A stretch of 64,000 nt of DNA from Pedobacter endophyticus. Lineage in GTDB: Bacteria > Bacteroidota > Bacteroidia > Sphingobacteriales > Sphingobacteriaceae. This document shows positions 1-9,446 of this stretch, in pieces. The position numbers were made by a program, and so were the translations under genes. The stretch lies in contig NZ_CP064939.1 in the NCBI RefSeq assembly GCF_015679185.1, positions 2,604,001 to 2,668,000 of the forward strand, written 5' to 3'. The notes under the pieces are model-generated. The model did no database searches and had not been told where the DNA came from. It saw only the letters and a program-made list of their open reading frames with translations. Every line of letters starts with the position of its first letter. Within the stretch, counting starts at the first letter, position 1.

Positions 1-1298
1 CAACCAACAATAAAGATTTACGCATTTCTTTTAAAGATGCAGTTTTTAATAGCATGCCGCAAGATAAAGGCTTATACATGCCTGTTGAGATTCCTCAACT
101 CGACGCGGATTTTATAGAAAATATCGAAAATTATTCCTTGCCTGAAATCGCTTATAAAGTTGCTTCTGCCCTTTTAAAAGATGAAATTCCTGCGGAAGAT
201 TTGAAAGCGCTGATCGATGATGCAATTAACTTTGAGGCCCCTGCGGTGAAGCTCGATAACAAGACTTTTGCGCTTGAGCTTTTCCACGGACCGTCGCTAG
301 CCTTTAAGGATTTCGGTGCACGGTTTATGAGTCGCGTGATGGCTTATTTCTTAAAAGATGGCGAACAGTTGCTCGATGTTCTGGTGGCCACTTCTGGCGA
401 TACCGGCGGGGCAGTTGCTTTGGGATTTTTAGGGGTACCAAATACAAGAGTTACCATTCTCTACCCCGAAGGAAAGGTAAGCCCGATACAAGAACTGCAG
501 TTAACAACCAACGGACAAAACATTCGGGCAATTGAAGTTAAAGGTACTTTTGATGATTGCCAGGCTTTAGTGAAACAGGCTTTTGCTGATGCCGAACTAA
601 ATGCCAAATTCCGCTTAACGTCGGCCAATTCCATTAATATTTCGAGGTTAATACCACAAACTTTCTACTACTTTAATACCTATGCGCAGTTGAAGCGGCA
701 GGGTTTAAACGATGTGATCTTCTCTGTGCCGAGTGGCAATTTCGGAAACATCGGCGCCGGTTTATTGGCTTATAAATTGGGTTTGCCAGTGAAGCAGTTT
801 ATTGCCGCAACAAACATCAACGATACCGTTCCACGCTTTTTAGCATCTGGCGTTTACGAAGCCAAACCGTCTACCCAAACTTACTCCAACGCGATGGATG
901 TAGGTGCGCCAAGCAATTGGGTTCGTATTATGGATCTTTTTAACAATAACGTTGAGGAACTAAAACAAATAGTTACTTCTTACCGCTTCAACGACGAAGA
1001 AACGCTTGCAGGTATTAAAGAAATTGATTCGAAATTTGATTATGTTGCTTGCCCCCACACAGCGATTGCCTATTTAGCGATTGAGCAATTTAGAAACGAA
1101 AACCCCGAAGATGAAAGTGCCGCCGTATTTTTATCAACAGCCCATGCTTGTAAATTTCCCGACATTTTTCCTGTAGATATCGCAGCTAAAATAGAAATCC
1201 CCGAACAGGTTAGCGCCTTAGCTGGTAAGCCAAAGCAAGCTGAGCAATTGGATGTTGATTTTGACGGTTTTAAGCGTTATTTGTTGGAGATGAGTTAA
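1..1298 (+). CDS. thrC: Threonine synthase (5' end outside window)
   Basis: Converts O-phosphohomoserine to threonine with pyridoxal phosphate (PLP), the last step of threonine synthesis. The frame is already open at base 3 and encodes typical N-terminal residues (TNNKDLRISFKDAVFNS), so the real start is upstream of the window and the ATG at 54 is internal. The PLP lysine sits in GPSLAFKDFGAR (codon near 306). The phosphate-binding loop ATSGDTGGAVA and the VPSGNFGNIGAG segment are both present. The gene is followed by a strong hairpin shared with the convergent gene. In related genomes thrC closes a thrA-thrB-thrC operon; that part is not visible here. Confidence 0.96.
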   Translation, partial: TNNKDLRISFKDAVFNSMPQDKGLYMPVEIPQLDADFIENIENYSLPEIAYKVASALLKDEIPAEDLKALIDDAINFEAPAVKLDNKTFALELFHGPSLAFKDFGARFMSRVMAYFLKDGEQLLDVLVATSGDTGGAVALGFLGVPNTRVTILYPEGKVSPIQELQLTTNGQNIRAIEVKGTFDDCQALVKQAFADAELNAKFRLTSANSINISRLIPQTFYYFNTYAQLKRQGLNDVIFSVPSGNFGNIGAGLLAYKLGLPVKQFIAATNINDTVPRFLASGVYEAKPSTQTYSNAMDVGAPSNWVRIMDLFNNNVEELKQIVTSYRFNDEETLAGIKEIDSKFDYVACPHTAIAYLAIEQFRNENPEDESAAVFLSTAHACKFPDIFPVDIAAKIEIPEQVSALAGKPKQAEQLDVDFDGFKRYLLEMS

Positions 1299-1368
1299 TG
1301 TGGATTAGAAATCCACGATTCGGAGGTCGAAATTACAAATCGACCAGCAGCCATGCAGTAATTAAAAA

Positions 1369-1408
1369 ACAAAAGGTCGAGCAAAAATTGCTCGACCTTT
1401 TGTTTACT
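1369..1408. terminator. Bidirectional hairpin terminator
   Basis: A perfect 16-bp stem (1369-1384 with 1388-1403) and a 3-base loop lie between the convergent thrC and the 1404-1823 gene. Runs of A and T on both sides allow termination in both directions. Confidence 0.85.
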
Positions 1409-1823
1409 TAGCCCTTTCTGTCCTCAGCGACCTTATTTCTCGCTTAAGGTCTTCAATCTGCTGCTGCTGCTCTTTAATACTGCCAACCAGCAAGGGAATT
1501 AAACTTTCATAATCAACCTTGGTAATTGTTGCATACGACGATGCGTTCTTCCCTGTTGGGTAATCTTTCGCTTGAACGGTGATCAGGCTCGGCACCGAAG
1601 CTTTTGCAGCTGACCCAACAAAACCATATTGCTCCGTAACCGGAAGTTTCAATTTATTTGCCCAGGATTTATCATAATTGAAGCTAACAGGCTCCAACTT
1701 AGAAACCATCTCAAGCGAATTGTTTACAGGTTTTACATTTGTTTGTGTTACTTCTTGTGCACTAATTTTTAGCGATGCGGCAATTAAAAATACCGCAAAA
1801 GAAAATGAAATTGCTCGTTTCAT
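1404..1823 (-). CDS. Exported protein with S74-type (endosialidase chaperone-like) C-terminus
   Basis: 139 residues. An N-terminal signal peptide ends near ISAQE. The rest resembles the end of the intramolecular chaperone domain (peptidase S74) found on tail fibres and on many Bacteroidota surface proteins: a LEPVSFNYD strand, a YGFVGS segment, VDYESLIPLLVGSIKEQQ, and a final coiled coil (QQQQIEDLKREIRSLRTE). There is no long fibre domain in front, so this is a stand-alone short version, common in this phylum. The function is unknown. The family link rests on motif memory, not a search. Confidence 0.7.
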   Translation of the reverse strand: MKRAISFSFAVFLIAASLKISAQEVTQTNVKPVNNSLEMVSKLEPVSFNYDKSWANKLKLPVTEQYGFVGSAAKASVPSLITVQAKDYPTGKNASSYATITKVDYESLIPLLVGSIKEQQQQIEDLKREIRSLRTERAK

Positions 1824-1900
1824 AGTATATATAATTTAAATTTTTGAAAATAAGAGTTAATCCCAGTGGGATAAAAGGAATAAATGAAGAAAATATGTGC

Positions 1901-2203
1901 TTAAACGGATGGCGGAGGTGTTAATACCTCGGGGAAATAATTCAATTGACTAAGATGGCTTGGAACCACCACTTTTTTCGAAGTTTCAGGGCTATAAAAT
2001 GCACTTTCAAAGGTTAAAAAACTGTGAGCAAAATATTCGGTCTCCACTTTTCTTTCTTCTTTTTCGGTCGCATCGTCATTAAGCAATGAATGCTCAACAT
2101 CTGCCTTCGAAAAAGCTAAATACGATAAAGCACTGCTCACCTTAAAAAATAGGGCAAGTGCAATGCAAATCATCAATATATATTTAAGCTTCTCGAACTT
2201 CAT
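1901..2203 (-). CDS. Small membrane-anchored or exported protein, unknown
   Basis: 100 residues with one hydrophobic N-terminal segment (about residues 8-30) that could be a signal anchor. An acidic middle follows, and the protein ends in Pro-Pro-Pro-Ser-Val. I do not recognise the family. A TAnnTTTG box 6 bases before the ATG supports a real gene with a short leader. Only 77 bases separate it from the S74-like gene on the same strand, so the two may be cotranscribed. Confidence 0.6.
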   Translation of the reverse strand: MKFEKLKYILMICIALALFFKVSSALSYLAFSKADVEHSLLNDDATEKEERKVETEYFAHSFLTFESAFYSPETSKKVVVPSHLSQLNYFPEVLTPPPSV

Positions 2204-2209
2204 TAATTA

Positions 2210-2217
2210 CAAATATA
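2210..2217 (-). promoter_or_regulatory. Bacteroidota -7 box (TATATTTG)
   Basis: On the minus strand this matches TAnnTTTG just upstream of the small gene starting at 2203. No clear -33 TTTG is seen at the usual spacing. Confidence 0.5.
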
Positions 2218-2304
2218 ACCAAATCGCTATAAAAACATCAACTGAATAGCTAAAGTTCTGTCAAAAAGAAAAAAGGATTTTTGAACCAATAAGGCGTAAA
2301 CCAA

Positions 2305-2336
2305 GAGAAGTCAAGTTTTTAAAAACTTGACTTCTC
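2305..2336 (-). terminator. Hairpin terminator after metF
   Basis: A perfect 16-bp inverted repeat, GAGAAGTCAAGTTTTT and its complement, lies 27 bases beyond the metF stop. It closes the metH-metF unit. Confidence 0.75.
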
Positions 2337-2362
2337 CAAAAAACAATTTGTTCTTGCAACGC

Positions 2363-3316
2363 CTAAAAAATTGCCCTTGCAATCTGTTTAGTTTGTTCTG
2401 GCTTACCCATGGTATAGAAATGCAATACTGGCACACCAAAATCGATCAGCTCTTTACATTGTTTAATCATTGCTTGGGTACCTATTTCCCTTGCTTCGGC
2501 GTTGTTTTTGGCGTAAGATAACGCGTCAGTTAATTCGTCCGGCAAATCGATGTGGAAGATTTTAGGCAGCACATTTAGTTGTGTTAACGTGCTGATCGGC
2601 TTCAAACCTGGAATTATCGGCACGTTGATATCATTTTCCCTGCATTTTTTAACAAAATCGAAATACTTCTGATTGTCGAAAAACATTTGCGTAACGATGA
2701 ACTCGGCGCCCATGTCTACTTTCTTTTTCAGAAATTTAAAATCTGCGTTAAGATTAGGTGCCTCGAAGTGTTTTTCGGGGTATCCGGCAACGCCAATACA
2801 GAAATCGCTCTTGAAAGTTTCTACATCTTCGTGCAAAAATTTCCCGTTGTTGTGGTTCTTTATATGTTGAATAAGGTCTGTTGCGTAGCAATGTCCCCCT
2901 TTTGTGGGTACAAAGGCGTTATCCGCAGCCCTGGCGTCGCCACGTAAGGCCAAAACATTGTCGATACCCAAAAACTGAAGATCGATTAATGCATTTTCAG
3001 TCTCCTCTTTTGTGAATCCCCCACAAATTAAATGTGGAACTGCATCGATTTTGTATTTATGAATAATAGCCGCACAAATGGCAATGGTTCCCGGGCGCTT
3101 GCGGTAAGAAACCTTTTGCAGCAAGCCATTTTCCTGTTCTTTGTAAATATAATCCTCACGCAGAGATGTTACATCAATAAATGGCGGGTTGAATTCCAAT
3201 AATGGGTCAATGGCATCATAAATCCACTGAATACTCTGGCCCTTTATCGGCGGCAATAACTCGAATGAAAATAAGGTTTTACCTTTTGCGTTCTTTATAT
3301 GTTCTGTAATTTTCAT
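2363..3316 (-). CDS. metF: 5,10-methylenetetrahydrofolate reductase
   Basis: FAD enzyme that reduces 5,10-methylene-THF to 5-methyl-THF, the methyl donor used by MetH. It is 317 residues, normal for the short bacterial form, with one TIM barrel. Visible motifs are FSFELLPP near the N-terminus, VPHLICGGF, the folate/FAD segment LALRGD (about residue 120), and FIVTQMFFDNQKYFDF. It lies downstream of metH on the same strand behind a SAM riboswitch, so the pair forms one methyl-cycle operon. The 137-base spacer holds a palindromic repeat. Confidence 0.95.
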   Translation of the reverse strand: MKITEHIKNAKGKTLFSFELLPPIKGQSIQWIYDAIDPLLEFNPPFIDVTSLREDYIYKEQENGLLQKVSYRKRPGTIAICAAIIHKYKIDAVPHLICGGFTKEETENALIDLQFLGIDNVLALRGDARAADNAFVPTKGGHCYATDLIQHIKNHNNGKFLHEDVETFKSDFCIGVAGYPEKHFEAPNLNADFKFLKKKVDMGAEFIVTQMFFDNQKYFDFVKKCRENDINVPIIPGLKPISTLTQLNVLPKIFHIDLPDELTDALSYAKNNAEAREIGTQAMIKQCKELIDFGVPVLHFYTMGKPEQTKQIARAIF

Positions 3317-3383
3317 GTGCCCAAACCCCTCAAAGGGCTTTCATTTTTAATTTATATTTTTTTCGTTTCCAGCTTTAACTTTT

Positions 3384-3426
3384 GTCATTCCGATAGCTAT
3401 CGGATGACAACAACTCCGACAAAAGT
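3384..3426. repeat. Palindromic repeat copy in the metH-metF spacer
   Basis: Contains the exact palindrome TCCGATAGCTATCGGA (3389-3404) flanked by tgtcat/atgaca. An outer pair, cttttgtc/gacaaaag, makes a nested hairpin in the metH-metF transcript. The same 16-mer occurs at 7817, 26804, 34985 and 40872. Confidence 0.8.
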
Positions 3427-3453
3427 CATATCTTCCTCTTCGGGTGCCAAGCG

Positions 3454-6400
3454 TTAATAGGCCAAATTGGGGCTAAGCCATCTTTCTACTTCGTCTATCG
3501 ACATGTTCTTTCGCACTGCATAATCCTCTACCTGATCTTTTGTAATTTTACCCAGGCCAAAGTACCTTGAATCTGGATGCGCAAAATAAAATCCGCTTAC
3601 CGCAGCCGTTGGATACATGGCGTAGCTTTCTGTCAGTCGAAGCCCAATTTGGTTCTCCGCATCGAGCAATTCAAACAAGGTTCCCTTTTCGGTATGCTCA
3701 GGACAGGCTGGATAACCTGGCGCCGGACGAATCCCTGCGTATTCTTCTTTGATTAATTCTTGATTATTGAGGTTTTCATTTTTGGCATAACCCCAAAATT
3801 CTTTACGAACCCGCTCGTGCATCCGCTCAGCAAATGCTTCGGCCAACCGATCGGCCAAGGCTTTTGCCATGATGCTATTATAATCGTCGTGGTTTGCTTC
3901 AAATTCAGCCACCAACTCATCAATTCCGATGCCCGTTGTTACGGCAAAACCACCGAAATAATCCTGTATTCCGCTTTCTTTTGGTGCAATGAAATCAGAT
4001 AACGCATAATAGGGTTGCCCATCTACTTTTTCTGCTTGCTGGCGGAGGGTGTGGATAGTTGTTAGCTTGGGGCTTGGAGCTTGGAGTTTGGAATCTCCCA
4101 ACTCAACACTCCCAACTCTCAACTCAATGTCGTCTCCAACCGAATTTGCTGGCCAAAAACCAATAACGCCCCTGGCGGTCAATAATTTTTCATCCAAAAT
4201 CCGTTTCAGCAAGGTTTGTGCATCGTCGAAAAGCTTTTTAGCCTCATCGCCAACGTTCTTATCATCGAATATTTTAGGGTAGCTTCCGCGAAGTTCCCAG
4301 GTGTGGAAAAACGGTGTCCAATCGATATAAGGCACCAATTCTTCTAAAGGATAGTTATCAAAAACCCGTGTTCCTGTAAATTCCGGAACAGGAAGGTTTC
4401 GATCGAAATCGATCTTAAATTTGTTTTCGCGGGCTTCGTCAATCGTTTTAAAACGCTTATCAGACCGTTTGTTTAAATGCGCCTCTCGTGCTTTTTCGTA
4501 CTCGGCCTTAATTCCGGCAACATAATCGCCTTTCGTTTCAGGGTTCATCAAGGTGCTGCAAACGGTTACACTTCTCGATGCATCCAAAACGTGTATAGCG
4601 GGACCTGAATAATTTGGCGCCACTTTTACGGCGGCATGAATGCGGGATGTGGTTGCGCCGCCAATAATTAACGGTATGGTGAAGCCTTCGCGTTCCATTT
4701 CCTTGGCAAAATGAACCATTTCATCCAGCGATGGCGTAATTAATCCGCTTAAACCAATAATATCGGCATTAATTTCTTTGGCTTTTTTGATGATATCTTG
4801 CGCAGGAACCATCACGCCCATATCTACAATCTCGAAGTTGTTACAGGCAAGCACTACGCCTACGATATTTTTTCCGATATCATGAACATCACCTTTTACT
4901 GTAGCCATCAGCACTTTCCCTGCGGATGAATTTTGATCCTGATCGGGGTTGTCTAACTTTTCTTGTTCGATGAAAGGAAGCAGGTAAGCCACGGCCTTTT
5001 TCATTACACGGGCCGATTTTACCACTTGGGGCAGGAACATTTTGCCAGCGCCAAATAAATCGCCAACGATGTTCATACCATCCATCAATGGGCCTTCAAT
5101 TACCTGAATAGGCCGGGCATATTTCTGGCGTGCTTCTTCCACATCGTCGTCTAAATACTCCACCAAACCCTTTACCAGCGAATGGGATAATCTTTCTTCA
5201 ACGGTGCCTTTTCGCCATTGTTCATCTTTAACAATTTCTTTTCCTTTGGATTTTACCGTTTCGGCATATTCAACCAAACGTTCGGTTGCATCATCTCTGC
5301 GATTCAGCAGTACATCTTCAACCCGCTCCAAAAGCTCGGGCGGAATTTCCTGATAAACCTCTAACATTCCGGCATTTACAATGCCCATATCTAAACCTGC
5401 CCGGATAGCATGGTAAAGAAATGCGGAGTGCATCGCTTCGCGAACCACATTATTTCCCCTAAAAGAGAATGATATGTTGGAAACGCCACCACTCACTTTC
5501 GCGTGAGGCAGGTTTTCTTTAATCCAACGGGTGGCGTTAATAAAGTCGACAGCATAGTTATTATGCTCCTCCAGTCCGGTGGCAACGGTTAAGATGTTCG
5601 GATCGAATATAATGTCTTCTGGCGGGAAACCAATTTCATTTACTAAAATATCGTAGCTGCGTTTACAGATTTCTATCCTTCGTTGATAGTTGTCTGCCTG
5701 CCCTTGCTCATCAAACGCCATTACCACAACTGCTGCGCCGTATTGCATAATTTTGCGGGCACTCTCACGGAACTTTTCTTCGCCTTCTTTTAACGAAATA
5801 GAGTTTACGATCCCTTTTCCCTGCAAACATTTTAAGCCGTTTTCAATCACCGACCACTTAGAGGAGTCGACCATGATGGGTAGCTTGGCAATATCCGGCT
5901 CGGAAGCAATTAAGTTTAAAAACTTAGTCATAGCGGCTTCCGAATCGAGCATCCCCTCATCCATGTTCACATCGATAATCTGTGCGCCTCCCTCTACTTG
6001 TTGTAAGGCCACGGCAAGTGCCGCTTCATAATCGCCGCTTAAAATAAGCTTAGAAAACTTGGGCGATCCGGTGATGTTCGTTCGCTCTCCAACGTTCACA
6101 AAAATGCTGTCGGGCTTAATGGTTACGGGCTCAAGGCCGCTCAACCTCATGTATGGCTCTATAGTTGGCAACTTTCTTGGCGCCGCTTTTTTGGCGTTAT
6201 TGGCGATACAACCAATATGCTCTGGGGTGGTACCGCAGCAGCCGCCGACAATATTCACAAATCCGGAAGCGATAAAATCATCAACCAGATGAGCGGTTTC
6301 ATGCGGTTGTTCATCGTAGGCACCGAACTCGTTTGGTAAGCCTGCATTTGGATAGGCCGATACATAACAGCCCGCTTTTGCAGCCAGTTCTTCAATATGT

Positions 6401-7152
6401 GGGCGCATTTCTTTTGCACCCAAGGCACAGTTAAAACCAATACTTAAGGGTTTAGCGTGCATTACAGAGTTTAAAAAAGCCTCTGCAGTTTGGCCAGACA
6501 AGGTTCTACCAGACGCATCGGTAATGGTTCCTGAAATCATGATCTCAAGTTTTCTTCCGATTACCTCTTCATATTTTTTTATGGCAACAATGGCCACTTT
6601 GGCATTCAGCGTATCGAAAATTGTTTCGATTAACAGCACATCGGAACCCCCATCTACCAGGCCGCGAACCTGCTCGTAATAAGCGGCCTCAAGCTCGTCG
6701 AAATAAACCGCCCTAAAACCGGGATCGTTTACATTTGGCGACATGGACAGCGTGCGGTTGGTTGGGCCTATCGCACCTGCTACAAAGCATTTTCTATCCG
6801 GATTGGCCGCCATAAATTCCGTAGCCGCCTCTTTGGCAACACGAGCGCCTTCGTAGCTGAGTTCGTAAGAAAGATCTTCCATTTGGTAATCAGCCATCGA
6901 AATTCTTTGCGTACTGAAGGTATTGGTTTCGATAATATCAGCACCTGCCGCTAAATATTCAAGATGTATCGCCTTGATAATATCAGGACGTGTAATGTTG
7001 AGCAAATCATTATTGCCCTTCACATCGCATGGATGATTTTTAAACCTTTCGCCCCTAAAATCTTCTTCTGTTAAAGTATAGCGTTGAATCATAGTGCCCA
7101 TTGCACCATCAATTACTAAAATACGCTTTTCTAATTCTTCTCTTATACTCAT
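3454..7152 (-). CDS. metH: Cobalamin-dependent methionine synthase
   Basis: Transfers a methyl group from 5-methyl-THF through cobalamin to homocysteine. At 1232 residues it has the full four-module layout. The homocysteine domain carries the zinc cysteines (FNCALG and GGCCGTTP). The pterin domain contains [15 protein letters not shown]. The B12 cap and domain contain DVHDIGKN with the cobalt-ligand histidine near residue 757. The SAM-dependent reactivation domain is C-terminal ([22 protein letters not shown]). At residues about 1010-1030 the reactivation domain carries an extra loop encoded by a quasi-palindromic repeat (4062-4127). The gene is preceded by a SAM-I riboswitch and followed by metF. 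Confidence 0.97.
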   Translation of the reverse strand: MSIREELEKRILVIDGAMGTMIQRYTLTEEDFRGERFKNHPCDVKGNNDLLNITRPDIIKAIHLEYLAAGADIIETNTFSTQRISMADYQMEDLSYELSYEGARVAKEAATEFMAANPDRKCFVAGAIGPTNRTLSMSPNVNDPGFRAVYFDELEAAYYEQVRGLVDGGSDVLLIETIFDTLNAKVAIVAIKKYEEVIGRKLEIMISGTITDASGRTLSGQTAEAFLNSVMHAKPLSIGFNCALGAKEMRPHIEELAAKAGCYVSAYPNAGLPNEFGAYDEQPHETAHLVDDFIASGFVNIVGGCCGTTPEHIGCIANNAKKAAPRKLPTIEPYMRLSGLEPVTIKPDSIFVNVGERTNITGSPKFSKLILSGDYEAALAVALQQVEGGAQIIDVNMDEGMLDSEAAMTKFLNLIASEPDIAKLPIMVDSSKWSVIENGLKCLQGKGIVNSISLKEGEEKFRESARKIMQYGAAVVVMAFDEQGQADNYQRRIEICKRSYDILVNEIGFPPEDIIFDPNILTVATGLEEHNNYAVDFINATRWIKENLPHAKVSGGVSNISFSFRGNNVVREAMHSAFLYHAIRAGLDMGIVNAGMLEVYQEIPPELLERVEDVLLNRRDDATERLVEYAETVKSKGKEIVKDEQWRKGTVEERLSHSLVKGLVEYLDDDVEEARQKYARPIQVIEGPLMDGMNIVGDLFGAGKMFLPQVVKSARVMKKAVAYLLPFIEQEKLDNPDQDQNSSAGKVLMATVKGDVHDIGKNIVGVVLACNNFEIVDMGVMVPAQDIIKKAKEINADIIGLSGLITPSLDEMVHFAKEMEREGFTIPLIIGGATTSRIHAAVKVAPNYSGPAIHVLDASRSVTVCSTLMNPETKGDYVAGIKAEYEKAREAHLNKRSDKRFKTIDEARENKFKIDFDRNLPVPEFTGTRVFDNYPLEELVPYIDWTPFFHTWELRGSYPKIFDDKNVGDEAKKLFDDAQTLLKRILDEKLLTARGVIGFWPANSVGDDIELRVGSVELGDSKLQAPSPKLTTIHTLRQQAEKVDGQPYYALSDFIAPKESGIQDYFGGFAVTTGIGIDELVAEFEANHDDYNSIMAKALADRLAEAFAERMHERVRKEFWGYAKNENLNNQELIKEEYAGIRPAPGYPACPEHTEKGTLFELLDAENQIGLRLTESYAMYPTAAVSGFYFAHPDSRYFGLGKITKDQVEDYAVRKNMSIDEVERWLSPNLAY
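4062..4127 (-). repeat. Quasi-palindromic element in frame inside metH
   Basis: On the coding strand one half is built from gttgggag/gagttggga words and the other half from their approximate complements (ccaaactcc, ctccaagctccaag). It is 66 bases (22 codons), so the frame is kept. It encodes a low-complexity loop between GDDIEL and [10 protein letters not shown]. The same word type fills the atpH-atpF spacer near 59,100. Confidence 0.75.
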
Positions 7153-7162
7153 TTGATTTTTT

Positions 7163-7309
7163 AGATGTGAGATATGAGATGTGAGATAAGAGAAGCAAGT
7201 TCCATATCTATTGTCTCAAATCATGTGAGATTGGAAACAGTCATTACAAGATTGGAGTAGACGCATAACCGTCTCAATCTCAAATCTATTGTCTCAAATC
7301 TCCCCTCAA
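7163..7309 (-). repeat. Word repeat (gagat/atctc) in the metH leader
   Basis: The leader between the riboswitch and the metH start is filled with variants of gagatgtgagat, tgagacaatagat and their complements. It forms an imperfect long hairpin. No coding sequence is seen. Confidence 0.7.
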
Positions 7310-7352
7310 AAATGCTTATTTAAAAAGTTGGTACGAGAATCGTAATCCTAAA

Positions 7353-7452
7353 CTTATCTGTTCCCGCTATTTGCAGAATAGAATTTAGCACCTTGTGTGG
7401 CACAGGTTGCTAAGACTTCGTTGGGTCTAATCCCTCCGTCTTTCTTAATAAG
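7353..7452 (-). promoter_or_regulatory. SAM-I (S-box) riboswitch upstream of metH
   Basis: Read on the minus strand, this 100-base segment has the S-box core in order: P1 strand cttatt, AAGAAAGACGGAGGGA, TTAGACCC, then AGCAACC, a short P3, GGTGCTAAATTC, a P4 arm, and the closing P1 strand agataag. S-boxes shut off methionine genes when S-adenosylmethionine is plentiful, which fits metH-metF. The aptamer ends about 200 bases before the metH ATG. I see no clear terminator/antiterminator pair, so the mode of control is open. Confidence 0.93.
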
Positions 7453-7516
7453 CACACAAAAATGCAACAAAGCAACATCAATTCCAAAAATTATCGGTCG
7501 CTAGCCAAATAAAATT

Positions 7517-7563
7517 ACAAAGGCCGTGCAAAACTGTGCAACGTTTGAAATATTGTTTTGTTT
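7517..7563 (-). repeat. Decayed second copy of the BI-1 gene terminator
   Basis: acaaaggccgtgcaaaac continuing to tttgaaatattgttttg closely matches the intact terminator segment at 7969-8013 (acaaaggccacgcaaatt, then tttgaaatactgttttg). The stem complementarity is lost here. The two copies bracket about 400 bases of dispersed repeats. Confidence 0.6.
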
Positions 7564-7589
7564 ACCAGGGAGCTTAGGCCCATCGACCC

Positions 7590-7845
7590 GTCATTTCGAG
7601 CGCCCGCCCAACGTCGTTTAGTTAAGGAAAAAACAAAAAACATTGTCACCCTGAGCATTTCAGCTGGAGTTTATCTTGAGCGTAGACGAAAGACTCAATA
7701 CAGGCTTAGTCGAAGGGCGATGTTTATTTGTTTTTTCCTACAGAAAGGGTCTTCGACTGAGTTTATCTTGAGCATTTCGACTACGCTCAATACAAGCTCA
7801 AGTCGAAAGGCTCAGATCCGATAGCTATCGGATGACACCCGTCGA
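7590..7845. repeat. Dispersed repeat block (cttcgactacgctcaa type)
   Basis: Imperfect inverted repeats of gagcatttcgactacgctca/tcttcgactgagttt, ending with ATCCGATAGCTATCGGATGA. The same modules occur near 14,900, 33,260, 34,900 and 48,520. An 88-codon open frame across this block is an accident of the repeats. The rest of 7453-7970 has no gene I can support. Confidence 0.75.
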
Positions 7846-7970
7846 GCTTACCTGTGCTGGTCGAGATTTCCAATCTCGACCCAAATAACGCTGGATTTAA
7901 AATCCAGAGCTAGACGAGTCAGGATTACAAATCTGATTAGCGGATCCACTAGCCGATCCCCCAAAAACAC

Positions 7971-7997
7971 AAAGGCCACGCAAATTGCGTGGCCTTT
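7971..7997 (-). terminator. Terminator after the Bax-inhibitor gene
   Basis: A perfect 13-bp stem, aaaggccacgcaa with ttgcgtggccttt, lies 23 bases after the stop codon of the minus-strand gene ending at 8021. It is followed by a T-rich run on that strand. Confidence 0.85.
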
Positions 7998-8020
7998 GAA
8001 ATACTGTTTTGTTACTTTGA

Positions 8021-8776
8021 TTACTTTCTGCTTCCGAAGATGCGTAAAAGGAATAAAAAGATATTTAAGAAATCAAGATATAACGATAAAGCAGCAACAA
8101 TAGCCATTTTTTTAGATTCTACCTGAAGCACTTGCTCGCCACTAGCTTCAATTCCCTGACCAATTCGCTTAATCTTTTGCACATCGTAAGCTGTTAAAGC
8201 TGTAAAAATGGCAATACCAATATAGGCCATAAACAAGCTGAACTGTTCGCTTTGAATAAAGAAATTTATTACACTTGCGATAACCAAGCCAATTACGCCA
8301 ACCATTAAAATCGGGCCAAACTTACTTAAATCAATATTGGTGGTATATCCCATAAAGGCCATAATTCCAAATATTCCTGCGGCACCGGCAAAACAACTTA
8401 CGATAGAACCCGAGGTATAGGTAAGCAATATAAAACTTAAACTAACTCCTGTTAATACAGAATAAAGTACAAAAACACCTATTAAAGCAGGCAATGACAA
8501 TCGGCTGAGGCCAAATCCCATTAAAAGGACTAAACCTAGTGGAGCAAACATAGCTATGTAGCCGAAAATTGACATACCAACTTTCCCTGTAGATGGATTA
8601 ATGGTTAAAAGGTATTGCATTAATTGCTCATTAGTTCCAAAAACATAAGCGGCAGCGGTTGATAAACTTAATGCCACAAACATCCATAAGAAAACGTTGG
8701 CAAAGAATTTTCTCGAAACAGAATTTTCTTGTACGAAAACACTGTTGTTTTGATATTGATAATTTTGTTGATCCAT
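8021..8776 (-). CDS. Bax inhibitor-1 / YccA family membrane protein
   Basis: 251 residues. A polar N-terminus is followed by about seven hydrophobic segments, giving the BI-1 (TMBIM/YccA) fold. Family signs are the MGYTTNIDLSKFG segment, GIAIFTALTAYDVQKIK near the end, and the final LSLYLDFLNIFLFLLRIFG. Members act in the inner membrane, and some are pH-sensitive calcium leak channels; the role in this bacterium is unknown. It forms a same-strand series with the unknown gene at 8815 and murQ, with only 38 bases to the former. Confidence 0.92.
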   Translation of the reverse strand: MDQQNYQYQNNSVFVQENSVSRKFFANVFLWMFVALSLSTAAAYVFGTNEQLMQYLLTINPSTGKVGMSIFGYIAMFAPLGLVLLMGFGLSRLSLPALIGVFVLYSVLTGVSLSFILLTYTSGSIVSCFAGAAGIFGIMAFMGYTTNIDLSKFGPILMVGVIGLVIASVINFFIQSEQFSLFMAYIGIAIFTALTAYDVQKIKRIGQGIEASGEQVLQVESKKMAIVAALSLYLDFLNIFLFLLRIFGSRK

Positions 8777-8814
8777 TTTTTTATTGTGTATTAAATCTTA
8801 TAAAGATAAAAAAA

Positions 8815-9381
8815 TTAGTTTAATCTTTTTGTCAATAGTTCTTCAACTTTTTTAAAGATCTGCACGGGTTTCAAGGTTCTCCAGGGCAGATGATCAAAGG
8901 CGCCTCCAAAATTGATGAAATAATCGATGTTGTTATCCCTGAATTCTGAAATTACGTGCTCCTGAAAATTAATACCTACAATCCAGCCTTCTTCGATCTC
9001 CTGAAACCATTCTTCGTAGTAACTATCATCTGAAGCGTGAAAATTAAGTACATTTTCGCCAATCAATATAAACTTGGTAATCCCTTCGTCTATCATTAGC
9101 TCCAGTATATCGCGTTTCAGCAACATAATATCGTTATTTATGGCATCGTTCCATTCTCCTATAAATTCAATAATCGCATATCCCCGATCGTAATCTGCAA
9201 AAAGCACTTTCAAATACAAGGTGTTCGATCCAAATTCGTCCCATTGTGGATGCAGCAGGAAGTTATAGATCTGCTTATCGAAATAAAGTTCAGAATATTC
9301 GATATTATAAAATGGCGAACGTTCATCTTCAGAAGAGGTGTAATCATCTCTCCATTGGTAATATGGCTCTATTTCGTGCAT
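8815..9381 (-). CDS. Conserved hypothetical acidic protein
   Basis: 188 residues, acidic and rich in aromatic residues (Tyr, Trp, Phe), with no signal peptide or membrane segment. It starts MHEIEPYYQW. A central part (LKRDILELMIDEGITKFILIGENVLNF) looks like an alpha/beta unit. I do not recognise a family. It lies between murQ and the BI-1 gene with short gaps on the same strand, so it is probably cotranscribed with one of them. Confidence 0.75.
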   Translation of the reverse strand: MHEIEPYYQWRDDYTSSEDERSPFYNIEYSELYFDKQIYNFLLHPQWDEFGSNTLYLKVLFADYDRGYAIIEFIGEWNDAINNDIMLLKRDILELMIDEGITKFILIGENVLNFHASDDSYYEEWFQEIEEGWIVGINFQEHVISEFRDNNIDYFINFGGAFDHLPWRTLKPVQIFKKVEELLTKRLN

Positions 9382-9446
9382 AAGGATGATGTTGGATTGA
9401 TGAATTGCGGAAATCTAAAATCGTAATTGTACAATCGTAAATTAAT

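Noticed and set aside
54..1298. thrC starting at 54
   Set aside because: Typical thrC residues continue in frame back to base 3; the start is outside the window.
1404..1823. Possible phage tail-fibre gene
   Set aside because: The S74-like C-terminus is common on non-phage Bacteroidota proteins, a signal peptide is present, and no other phage gene is near.
7558..7824. 88-codon frame on the plus strand
   Set aside because: It consists entirely of dispersed inverted repeats that recur elsewhere out of frame.
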